IMG/VR virus record: IMGVR_UViG_3300014819_000037
Coordinates: 1 to 31,091 of that record
Source: a virus
Reading direction: 5' to 3' (one strand)
Length of the DNA stretch: 31,091 nucleotides
Within the stretch, counting starts at the first letter, position 1. Every line of letters starts with the position of its first letter. Position numbers and translations under genes: made by a program. This document shows positions 25,801 through 31,091 of this stretch, piece after piece. Under the pieces are notes generated by a model. The model saw only the letters and a list, made by a program, of their open reading frames with translations. It was not told the DNA's origin and searched no databases.

Positions 25801-27362
25801 CGATTTCCGACTGATTGTATTTGAGTTATTTTTTGAGTTTTTAATGGAATTGTTTTTAACAGATATTGATTTCCAACATTATATCCACTATTAATAAATG
25901 GACCAATTGGATAATTTGGTAATCCAGTAGATGCAATATAAGCATAATTGTCTGTTTTATAAACAGCAGTTACTTCAGTGCTTAAATTTTTTACTCTATT
26001 ATTAATTTCTGTGTTTGAACTACTTGATAAATTCCCTTCTTCATTAATTCTCCAAGTAGTAAATTGTTTTCTGACATCATTTGTCCCATCATTTAATAAT
26101 TCAATTGAATCTAGATCATTATAATATGATGAGCCATCAATAATATCATAGGCGGAAATAACACCAACTAATTTCATTTTAATAATATTTTCTGCAGTTT
26201 CAATACCTGCAGAATAACCATAAAGATATTCAGTAGTTTTTACTGAAGAAAAATTAATATGCGCTACTTTTTCAGTATCATATGAACCTCTATTACAATC
26301 AAAAAATTGATTAAATGATTTGAATCTATAAGTAATAATTTCATTATCAATTTGAATTATTCCATTTCTTTCAGGAAATCCAATAGTACTATCAACTGTA
26401 ATTACACTATCAGTAGAAGTTAAAGATCTTCTTAAAATTGTTTCTGATGGTACTTTAAAATTATTTCTATTTAAAATGTTTAATCTAATTTCATAGATAT
26501 TTTTATTTCCAGAAGGATAATTGGTAATGTTATTAACAACAATTGTGTCAACAATTGCACTTGCTAACGATGTTCCAGATATATCAGTTTGTTTAATTTC
26601 ATATCCAACGAGACCATATGGATCACCAACAATTGTTTCTATTTTAATAATATCATCAACTGTCCAATCTGAATATGAAGATTTAATTACATAATCTTTT
26701 GGAAATTTTATTGTAATTTCTTCATTAAAAAGAGAACGGAATAAAAATTGAATTGATGAATTAGTTCCTTTAGATGCATAAAAATCTTTAATATTTTTAA
26801 TTAAAGTTACTAAATCTATTTCAGAATTTATTTGTGTATATGGAAATCCTTCTAGATATTGTTCCTCATAATTTTTTATAATTGAAAAGAGAAATAAATT
26901 TGATAAATTATTTACTATAGAACCTTTTGTATGGACTGCTGCAGTACTAGAAGTAACAGTTGTACCAATCTCTTTTAATTCGGTAGTGGCAGAATATCCT
27001 CTTTGACAATTTAAAAGACTATTTGTTGCGATATCTACGTTTTGATAAAAAATAATTTCATTGTCAATACTAATTATTCCATTAGTTTTTTCAAATCCAT
27101 AAAGAGAGTTTAATTTAATAGTAGAAGTAGTAGAATTAATATTTTGATTGAGAATATTTGACTTAACTAAATTTGATTTAGACAAATTATCAAGATCTAA
27201 ATATTCTAAAATATTATTAGAAATATCTAAAGGAGCACCTTTAATTTCCAAAGATTTATAATATTCTGCAAAGAAATTTATAAAAACAGAAAAATCTTCA
27301 GATACAAAATCTGGAAGTTGCTGTTCAATAAAATCAGAAATATTTAATCTATTAAAACTCAT
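19872..27362 (-). CDS. giant gp7-like baseplate wedge protein with YHYH-like domain
   Basis: This 2496-aa protein lies between gp6 and gp8, the T4 gene 7 position. Residues ~193-215 (IKDFYASKGTNSSIQFLF, then LFNEE) match T4 gp7 YDFYSTKGIEASYKFLF...LYNEE. RAVHPLGFKLFG with His1650 matches gp7 RFVHPVGFGF. In T4 (1032 aa) these are close together near the C-terminus; here ~1430 residues lie between them. That interval contains a YHYH-like domain (GWAYDGNPIYGPYGYSD around Trp792, EGRYCYFITVD near 870) and Gly-rich SGGxxYT beta repeats (~550-700). Four copies of a GFxxxxGxIxIDNEII module lie at ~80-145, 315-375, 1085-1150 and 2425-2490. It likely forms the rigid core of the wedge. The gp7 assignment rests on position and two motifs. 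No clear Shine-Dalgarno precedes ATG 27362. Confidence 0.85.
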   Translation of the reverse strand: MSFNRLNISDFIEQQLPDFVSEDFSVFINFFAEYYKSLEIKGAPLDISNNILEYLDLDNLSKSNLVKSNILNQNINSTTSTIKLNSLYGFEKTNGIISIDNEIIFYQNVDIATNSLLNCQRGYSATTELKEIGTTVTSSTAAVHTKGSIVNNLSNLFLFSIIKNYEEQYLEGFPYTQINSEIDLVTLIKNIKDFYASKGTNSSIQFLFRSLFNEEITIKFPKDYVIKSSYSDWTVDDIIKIETIVGDPYGLVGYEIKQTDISGTSLASAIVDTIVVNNITNYPSGNKNIYEIRLNILNRNNFKVPSETILRRSLTSTDSVITVDSTIGFPERNGIIQIDNEIITYRFKSFNQFFDCNRGSYDTEKVAHINFSSVKTTEYLYGYSAGIETAENIIKMKLVGVISAYDIIDGSSYYNDLDSIELLNDGTNDVRKQFTTWRINEEGNLSSSSNTEINNRVKNLSTEVTAVYKTDNYAYIASTGLPNYPIGPFINSGYNVGNQYLLKTIPLKTQKITQIQSVGNRSIGLFTNGVEAFSCQDLDYETFGDVVSVNITDNGYGFEDNIQPSFRIKNVTASGATFHANIANGKVITVDVLSGGSNYTSDAELEIAYGFDATASILNTTDILNGSIKTISVTNSGNNYTIPPNVVITDITGRGKGAFAKANISNGIVTSIDVLSGGIDYSEKSNIIVKLVSKGAGVKANIVTRKWNYDRVFKLNYTQNSTTKEWSISPIKKTDPGNGYLYPSNNVAYGLEYAYAFNPKILRNILNDNVTGPGSDYAEIISGFTHSPIIGWAYDGNPIYGPYGYSDALNTSSSIKRIVGSYRLVTSSSNRPSTTLYPLGAFIEDYEFVNGLGDLDTSNGRFCKTPDFPEGRYCYFITVDSFGKGIFPYILGKTYNSVPSKNNTLVTHNQEEYNLPEKAKRIKTNNTPSKGYDAKLLVKLVERGSVDSYKIAYSDKVFKINDYLFVDSTNTEGSGVLANVEAIGGVTVSSVTYAVASGFTASGVTISGGLSQFAFPTSITYTNTEIPYEAYVTTSVPHLLSDGDVVNLNINKINLQTTKTFKVRTSPYQTIKYNKPVFNTTLNSDVSFNQNTINVISSSGFRNDDYIIINDEILKITSINYSNSQLTVIRSQFNTPLRLHNSGNKVSLYIPDSNPDYRINVGDSISSNGVSGVIYNVNKQNSTIEVRIFSGTLTNSSVIKDSSVPNPPGGRSISISSVSAKQVYWEIDPTNTGNYYIRDLSFEMIRNTRYIFDISDSSNVGYNLVFSEDSLNINEITNAVRSGTAGSPGATITFSEEILNDQLISRIYYFEQNNLIKNNKIFFTIKNSYIEDVHSIKVINNNTFKYSLLGQPEKTTYSGVTYYTYSKSAIGDVVKIKNIDGGADYKKLPLVQGLVHTELDDAKFKYSLSSGSIQDNIEVISGGNRYSNNTIIKFISSTGTGAILIPTIVNGSIKFIKVVNGGENYTLTDNIIAVDTAAEIFPLSNSIGKIKTINFSNYGSQFNIDRTLSKELLFNYKLIISNLSNQIYKNFEYLNTSSGAFLRMVSSMQIGINSYLIEVQLIDGVINVGDIITGTIKQTTSKIYEVKNAKIYGNISGYIERSGFFDGDLGKLSASSQKITDSYYYQDFSYVIKSTKSLKDYKTKIDRAVHPLGFKLFGEVAIEKSGNFVTSGVTDSSVFLPTNYTNHVVVIEAPKINVESTINYKKYEIQTINTRTPSAIVGEGVASLNFLENQIDAVKIDDISNSFNSSTTQFNLTSTDRNFPTDTKNTSIILCINEIFQEPIEKKDISSISLTNNVATITTVGNHGYAYTQSGVTYPVDQYVHIEGVTYSGYNINFNDKFEIYSVDTANTFKVLFDNPTVASGIISNSYLTNAKLIKGEFEYANTAIKLFEPPKEGSVFYSTFFKFLNASDDERYSYKLQNIIFDGSTTKFDLYKSDATNISTLADENLLIFIDGVLQIYGESYTIDRTVIPNKIVFSSVYEKERQFFGYTFSKYKILNDISSQFNGTNKIFNLQYIEENIKIPDIDQIVVLLDGVPQNNKLSYTIYDNLLIFTEPPISDKKCKILYFYGKTFEKTITIWNGKPFEKIINLGKSTNNECETYVKYSIYEDLIIPGDLIQIDGETPKELISFDTSVTKYSDNYQYNAAIYTDNSFIFGKNAVGIAVMSGVTIPNGNTVTISGTVSISGIVEIPPVYNYGVSKVNILNPGIDYETPPIVIFKTACNNPGTGADGYAVIQNKQIQNVVVTNPGSGYTSAPDVLFLKKYQVIRQKYPIKISKEIIVNTGLNDGNSTPVSLGLNVVKDHYEQYELPRVVTEITTSMQKTIQIESESNKNPSSPALSYVLANLDSNKFTYEPKEPYANLNSTEAPYLYQGMTIETFSRYFPNLTINDFITRAGRTTGSGETNIMNISQDGYVTFGAKLANTITSSETTIIASGVTSLSKFPSSGYIQFGNEIISYTSISGVTLLNCARGINSTTATSHNQGDYFNLSWRG

Positions 27363-27363
27363 T

Positions 27364-29217
27364 TTAGTTTACGTCTTTAAATATTTGAAAATTGCTATTA
27401 TCCAGAGAAAGATCAAGATATGTTTCTCTTACTGCATAAATATCAGGATTTTTTGGAGTAACTGTTATAAAGATTTCATCATTGTCATTACTTCCAGCAG
27501 TAATCTGAAGTAAATTTATGTTTACTTCACCATTAGAAAAATTAATATTACCAATATTATCTAAAAGAATTACTTTAGTTGCCGTTATCGAATCAATAGT
27601 ATATATTCTAATAGTTCCATCTGATATATTATCAAAATATACATTATAATTTGGATAATTTGCAATTTTAAAAGAACTTGAAACAATATTAGTTTCATTA
27701 TTACATTTTGGATCTAACTCATTTACATAACAGAGGAGATACTGAGCTTTTGTATTAAGCGCGGGAAGAAGTTTTTTTCTTAAATGTATATTAGTATTAT
27801 TTGATGTAATAGAATCTTCCGAAGAATCAATAACTGTACTTAATTTACTTTTCTTTATTGATCCGCCAAATTTACTTAAAATATTTGTATTTTTATATTC
27901 AAATAAATTTTGTATACAAAGATTTTTAACTTTTTCTGAACTTAAATTTGTTAATGATGGATTATAATAAATTTTAGAATCCAAAAGTACTTCAATAATA
28001 GAAGGATCTAAAATTACGGGAGTTACTGATGCTACAGTATATTGTTTTAACTGTTCAATTATTGATTTTTTTGTTGATGTGCTTAATTTATCAGAATATT
28101 TTGGTTTAATAGCAATTTTTACTCTTCCATATTCAGGTGGAGATTCATTTTCTCCGCCATAAACAATAATATCAGCAATAGATGCATATAGTTTTTGTAT
28201 AATAATTTTATAATCATCTAATGTTACTGCTCTATTTTGAGAAGAATAAAATTTTGGAGCACTATTTTTAATTTCTTGAATAGATTCAACATCATTTCCA
28301 CCTTCACTTTTGGAAATTAAAGTAACACTGATGTTATTTAATTGTCTTTGGAGATTTTCGTCATAAATTTCGCCCGAAAATACAAAAGATTGCAAATTAT
28401 TACCATTTTTTCCAGAAGAAACAAGATAACTTACTTCAATAATTTCACCATTTTGCAATTTTCTTCCAATAACTCCATCACCAAACAATAATTCATAACG
28501 TAAATCATCAACTTCTTGCACAAAAAATACTAAATCTGTTGCAGAAACATTTAAAATGTTTTCTGATGGTAAATATTTGATTATTTTTGTTGAATTTACA
28601 TTCTCCCTAACTTTAACAACTAACGTGCTTGTGTCAATATTCTCCGTTGGAATAATAAATTTTTGATCAGGAATTGTAGTATCGACAGTAAATTTATATG
28701 TAATGTAAACACCTTCAGTTACTTTTAAATTATCAGTACCAATGATATTTGAAATGTAGCAAATATTATCAATTACTGGTGATACAATATCCTCAGAAAT
28801 AGCAAATTGATAAGTATCTGATCTATTTTCTGGACTAGAAGAAATAAAACAATTTCCTTTCTTTAAAGTTAAAAATTTAGGAACATTATTTGGATTTGTA
28901 GCAGCAAGCGAAGAATAATCTACTTTTAATGTAAGATATGCGTTTGAAGAAGTTTTTGACTTTGGAGTATAACCAAGTTCTTTTGCTTTTTTTACGACAT
29001 TATCTCTAAGAGAAGCAGAAGTTAAAAATGTTTCATTAACTGCCATCGTTGTATTGAAGGCAGTATAGTAAGTATTATATGCTAAAAGATCAAGAATTGA
29101 AGAAAGTGTGGACGCTTCAAAATCATAGTCAGTAAAATCCGTATTACGCCTTAAGTATTCCCTTAAAGCGATTTTAATATCTGCGTAATCTAGTGAACTG
29201 ACTTGTGTGAATGCCAT
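27364..29217 (-). CDS. gp6: baseplate wedge subunit gp6
   Basis: The 617-aa protein is close in length to T4 gp6 (660 aa). The N-terminal SLDYADIKIALREYLRRNT, then DYDFEASTLSSILDLLAYNT and NETFLTSASLRDNVVKKAK are hallmark gp6/gpJ-like baseplate sequences. VEEVSYLVSSGKNGN-like and GGNDVESIQEIKNSAPKFYS segments in the middle correspond to the conserved core of the family. Gp6 dimers form the continuous inner ring that ties the six wedges together and responds to sheath contraction. It lies 3 bases downstream of gp25 and its stop is 1 base from the next start, consistent with one late operon. No Shine-Dalgarno is visible before ATG 29217. The lower-charge C-terminal third is more divergent. Confidence 0.92.
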   Translation of the reverse strand: MAFTQVSSLDYADIKIALREYLRRNTDFTDYDFEASTLSSILDLLAYNTYYTAFNTTMAVNETFLTSASLRDNVVKKAKELGYTPKSKTSSNAYLTLKVDYSSLAATNPNNVPKFLTLKKGNCFISSSPENRSDTYQFAISEDIVSPVIDNICYISNIIGTDNLKVTEGVYITYKFTVDTTIPDQKFIIPTENIDTSTLVVKVRENVNSTKIIKYLPSENILNVSATDLVFFVQEVDDLRYELLFGDGVIGRKLQNGEIIEVSYLVSSGKNGNNLQSFVFSGEIYDENLQRQLNNISVTLISKSEGGNDVESIQEIKNSAPKFYSSQNRAVTLDDYKIIIQKLYASIADIIVYGGENESPPEYGRVKIAIKPKYSDKLSTSTKKSIIEQLKQYTVASVTPVILDPSIIEVLLDSKIYYNPSLTNLSSEKVKNLCIQNLFEYKNTNILSKFGGSIKKSKLSTVIDSSEDSITSNNTNIHLRKKLLPALNTKAQYLLCYVNELDPKCNNETNIVSSSFKIANYPNYNVYFDNISDGTIRIYTIDSITATKVILLDNIGNINFSNGEVNINLLQITAGSNDNDEIFITVTPKNPDIYAVRETYLDLSLDNSNFQIFKDVN

Positions 29218-29220
29218 TTA

Positions 29221-29625
29221 TTATACTTTTGAAGAAGATGAAAGATTCAAGTTTATGCTATTTACCTGAGGACTTGAATCTGGAATACTATATTCAATTT
29301 GAATATCATATGTATATTCATCATCATTCAAATCTACAATGATGTTGAGAATGTTAACTCTCGGTTCATAAGTATTAACTAAGTTAATAATCTGATCTTT
29401 GATCATACCAGCAGTAGCATAATCAAAAGGTTCAAATAATAAATCTGGTATTCCACTGCCAAAGCGTCCATTGAAAAACTTTTCTCCTTTTTTGAAGGAG
29501 AAAAGATTTAGTAATGCACGTTTAATAGCATTATCATTTTTTAAAAGTACAAGATCTTTAGTTAATGGGTTTTTTGAAAATGTAAAACTCAAATCTTTAT
29601 AAGATCTTGACGGTTTGAGAGCCAT
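29221..29625 (-). CDS. gp25: baseplate wedge subunit gp25 (GPW/gp25 family)
   Basis: The 134-aa protein has the size of T4 gp25 (132 aa) and the family signature: a short N-terminal helix region, RFGSGIPDLLFEPFD at ~54-68, and the invariant E-P-R at 87-89 (NTYEPRVNI). The GPW/gp25 family is shared by myophage baseplates and type VI secretion TssE. In T4 it sits next to gp6 and gp53 on the inner baseplate and helps attach the first sheath ring. The gene is followed 3 bases later by gp6. A late-promoter-like box lies just upstream at 29646-29653. Confidence 0.93.
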   Translation of the reverse strand: MALKPSRSYKDLSFTFSKNPLTKDLVLLKNDNAIKRALLNLFSFKKGEKFFNGRFGSGIPDLLFEPFDYATAGMIKDQIINLVNTYEPRVNILNIIVDLNDDEYTYDIQIEYSIPDSSPQVNSINLNLSSSSKV

Positions 29626-29645
29626 CTGATACCAGTATTTTTATT

Positions 29646-29653
29646 TATTTATG
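29646..29653 (-). promoter_or_regulatory. possible late promoter variant CATAAATA upstream of gp25
   Basis: On the minus strand CATAAATAAATAAAAATA begins two bases after the TAA stop of the 61-aa gene and ends within about 15 bases of ATG 29625. It differs from TATAAATA at the first base. Position and overlap with the stop-codon area match the stronger boxes in this window, but AT-richness makes chance plausible. Confidence 0.4.
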
Positions 29654-29654
29654 G

Positions 29655-29840
29655 TTATTCGTGCCATCTCTCCACATAATCATCAAATCCACCTTTGCCA
29701 CCACACGGCCTTGAATATCTATCAACTGGAGGTTCATTATTTTTTTGTTTATTTTGTGAGACATAATCGGTAATCAACCGATTTGTGCCCCAATTTTCAA
29801 TCATATACTCAGTATCACGATCTACTTGGTACTTTGCCAT
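29655..29840 (-). CDS. conserved-looking small protein of unknown function
   Basis: The 61-aa protein begins MAKYQVDRDTEYMIENWGTN and has a Gly/Arg patch with a single Cys (SRPCGGKGGFDDYVERW). A clear AGGAG Shine-Dalgarno lies about 8 bases before ATG 29840. It is intensely charged, with no membrane segment or recognised domain. It lies between the 152-aa gene and gp25 and would be co-transcribed. I recall similar small proteins near gene 25 of marine T4-like phages without a known role, so the function is unassigned. Confidence 0.75.
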   Translation of the reverse strand: MAKYQVDRDTEYMIENWGTNRLITDYVSQNKQKNNEPPVDRYSRPCGGKGGFDDYVERWHE

Positions 29841-29886
29841 CTGTTTTCTCCTAAAGTAAGGTTGAACAGAACTTTTTACGGGGTTG

Positions 29887-30345
29887 CTATCCCGATTTTT
29901 TTACCATTTCGTAGTCATCGCCAAGAATTTCTTTTAAGTAAGCATCATTCCAGTGATGATAATATCCTGTTTTTGCTAGTTTTTCTCTATTTTTTCTTAA
30001 ATGCTCTTTATTTTGCATTAAAATGAGGTTATACTTACCATTATTTGTCTGCACATCGCCAATATAAGTATTATATGAGGCACAATCTTCAAAAAACAAC
30101 CATTCATCATACAAATTATTGTAATAGTTGACCCAAAATTGAACTGACTGAAGATCAAAGTAGTTCTTTACTACATAAAAAACGACATCATACCCAGAAA
30201 TAGGCATAATGTCTTCTGCTGAAGTTTCAATCACTAAGTATTTTGCCTTTGAAGCAAAAGGACAAATTGCAAAATTTCCTAATTCTGGTCGAACTTTGGA
30301 AACTTTTTTAATCCAGTCTTCTATATGTGCTTCAGTTTTTGTCAT
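29887..30345 (-). CDS. hypothetical protein, CPFA motif (distant DUF1415 look-alike)
   Basis: The 152-aa protein starts MTKTEAHIEDWIKKVSKVRP and has GNFAICPFASKAKYLVIE at ~23-40 with Cys28, a second Cys at 88, and a His pair in YYHHWNDAY at ~128-136. The W...CPFA...K pattern recalls DUF1415-type proteins, which carry a Cys-Pro-Phe/Tyr-Ala motif, but this is a weak, remembered similarity. Soluble, mixed alpha/beta composition; no membrane segment. ATG 30345 overlaps the 41-aa gene by 14 bases and lacks a Shine-Dalgarno. The product could be an accessory enzyme rather than a virion part. Confidence 0.8.
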   Translation of the reverse strand: MTKTEAHIEDWIKKVSKVRPELGNFAICPFASKAKYLVIETSAEDIMPISGYDVVFYVVKNYFDLQSVQFWVNYYNNLYDEWLFFEDCASYNTYIGDVQTNNGKYNLILMQNKEHLRKNREKLAKTGYYHHWNDAYLKEILGDDYEMVKKSG

Positions 30346-30457
30346 TTTTATCTGGATGTTCTTGATCTGCAGGGGCTTTGCCTACAACATATCCAAAAAT
30401 TTTAGCTTGTGATACTGGAGTGTCTTTTTGTGATTGTTCTTTTTTTTCTTTTGACAT
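30332..30457 (-). CDS. 41-aa charged small protein
   Basis: This short open frame starts at ATG 30457, sharing its A with the TAA stop of the upstream 47-aa gene (TAATG), and ends TGA 30332-30334 inside the next gene. The product MSKEKKEQSQKDTPVSQAK continues with IFGYVVGKAPADQEHP and a Lys/Asp tail. The N-terminal half is highly charged and likely disordered; a small hydrophobic IFGYVVG patch lies in the middle. Both overlaps and the lack of a gap support a real, coupled gene. Function unknown. Confidence 0.6.
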   Translation of the reverse strand: MSKEKKEQSQKDTPVSQAKIFGYVVGKAPADQEHPDKNDKN

Positions 30458-30600
30458 TATTTTCCTTGTCCTCTATAACGTTTACGTGCTACATTGCTTG
30501 AGCTTGCACTATATTTAGTATTTTTTCCCATACCCTGACGAGTACGCTTTGGTTTGAATTGAATTTCAACTTTATTAGTGGGAGAAGAATTTTTTGCCAT
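30457..30600 (-). CDS. 47-aa basic small protein
   Basis: This short open frame runs from ATG 30600, with an AGGTAG Shine-Dalgarno about 6 bases upstream, to TAA 30457-30459. The product begins MAKNSSPTNKVEIQF, continues KPKRTRQGMGKNTKYSAS and ends NVARKRYRGQGK. It is rich in Lys/Arg and Gly, and probably binds nucleic acid or an acidic partner. I recall a very similar basic small protein ending in RYRGQGK in marine T4-like phages, without known function. A TATAAATT late-promoter variant lies ~40 bases upstream, so it may head the transcript of the small-gene cluster. Confidence 0.75.
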   Translation of the reverse strand: MAKNSSPTNKVEIQFKPKRTRQGMGKNTKYSASSSNVARKRYRGQGK

Positions 30601-30635
30601 TTTATCTACCTATAAACATTTTTATTATATCACAT

Positions 30636-30643
30636 AATTTATA
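30636..30643 (-). promoter_or_regulatory. probable late promoter variant TATAAATT
   Basis: TATAAATT on the minus strand lies in the 51-base gap between the Ig-like gene stop (30652) and the 47-aa gene, 36-43 bases before its ATG. It matches the T4 late box at seven of eight positions. Confidence 0.5.
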
Positions 30644-30651
30644 ATATGTCA

Positions 30652-31091
30652 TCAATCTCGATAACCTTCGGGGATGTACATCTCAGACCTATATGTAGTA
30701 TAACCAGGAGCACTAATTGAAATACTTATAGTACCAGCTTCATGTGGAAGAACTAAACCAACAGTTGCGCTGCCAGATGTAGATCCATCAAAAGTTCCTG
30801 AAGGAGGCTGGAGATAGAAAAAACCAGATGTAGATCCATTAAAAGTAACTGAATATGTAAAAACAACATTATTTGAAATTTCTTCAGATGTTCTATACAC
30901 ATTAACCTCAAACAAATCCGCATAAGATGTTTGGCCATAGTACGTGAAGGAACCATTTACTGTAGGTGGTGGTACTACAGTAACAGTTTGGTTTGATGAT
31001 AAAGATCCTCCAGAACCAGAAGCACTTAATGTATAAGTTGTTGTACTTGTAGGAGAAACAGTTGTTGATCCATTAGTTGCAACAGAACCAA
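30652..31091 (-). CDS. Ig-like virion structural protein, 5' end outside window
   Basis: The minus frame ending TGA 30652-30654 is open to the right edge (145 residues visible), so this is the C-terminal part of a longer gene. The visible start contains NGSTTVSPTSTTTYTLSA, a signature of bacterial/phage Ig-like beta-sandwich domains. A Ser/Gly linker (SGSGGSLSSNQTV) and a PPP turn follow, then a final domain with VVFTYSVTFNGSTSG, a second GTFDGSTSGSATV segment, HEAGTISISISAPGYTTYRS and an acidic end. A TTG at 30915 could be mistaken for its start, but no stop precedes it. Ig-like domains of this kind decorate phage capsids, tails and fibres. Which one applies cannot be told from the fragment. 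Confidence 0.8.
   Translation of the reverse strand, partial: GSVATNGSTTVSPTSTTTYTLSASGSGGSLSSNQTVTVVPPPTVNGSFTYYGQTSYADLFEVNVYRTSEEISNNVVFTYSVTFNGSTSGFFYLQPPSGTFDGSTSGSATVGLVLPHEAGTISISISAPGYTTYRSEMYIPEGYRD

Noticed and set aside
29879-29902. Plus-strand hairpin CGGG...CCCG followed by a T run
   Set aside because: The stem is only four base pairs and the T run is on the strand without genes; on the coding strand the sequence is just the end of the 152-aa gene.
1-31091. Diversity-generating retroelement for fibre variation
   Set aside because: No reverse transcriptase, template repeat or adenine-biased variable repeat was seen in the window.

Overview
This window looks like part of the virion-structure block of a marine T4-like myovirus, most likely a cyanophage of the Prochlorococcus/Synechococcus type; a SAR11 phage is possible. 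The DNA is strongly AT-rich, every supported gene lies on the minus strand, and genes abut or overlap by a few bases. The set includes recognisable T4 baseplate-wedge homologues in T4 order (25, 6, a 7-like protein, 8). No tRNA, rRNA, CRISPR array, transposon, integrase or plus-strand gene was found. Function calls rest on recognised motifs and remembered family members, not on a database search.

Reading in the direction of transcription (high to low coordinates): a 5'-truncated protein with an Ig-like domain (30652-31091); a cluster of four small genes (47, 41, 152 and 61 aa; 29655-30600); baseplate wedge gp25 and gp6 (27364-29625); a 2496-residue protein carrying split gp7-like motifs plus a YHYH-like domain (19872-27362); gp8 (18266-19828); a 2525-residue DUF4815-type structural protein (10649-18226); a 67-aa coiled-coil protein; and a 661-aa tail-fibre-like protein (8471-10456). 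Then come a GT-B glycosyltransferase (7229-8410), a 63-aa coiled-coil protein, three proteins of the fibre/decoration type (110, 233 and 393 aa), and the start of a giant repetitive gene that runs off the left edge (1-4636, at least 1545 codons).

The giant gene is easy to miss because its stop codon lies outside the window. The minus strand from 4636 to 1 is one uninterrupted reading frame. It is built of about ten degenerate repeats of roughly 135 residues, each with Asp/Asn-Tyr-Gly strands followed by a YPYG-like turn and Gly-Ser-Gly blocks. The repeats pair into a super-repeat of about 272 residues.

Regulation is visible as T4-type late-promoter boxes (TATAAATA) just after, or overlapping, stop codons upstream of the 110-aa, 393-aa and gp8 genes. 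Weaker variants precede the 47-aa gene, gp25 and the glycosyltransferase. Two terminator-like hairpins sit directly in front of the 110-aa gene and the giant gene. The first has a late promoter in its loop and a Shine-Dalgarno-like sequence in its 3' arm. Together the genes would build the baseplate wedges, the adsorption fibres attached to them, and possibly a glycan modification of those fibres.
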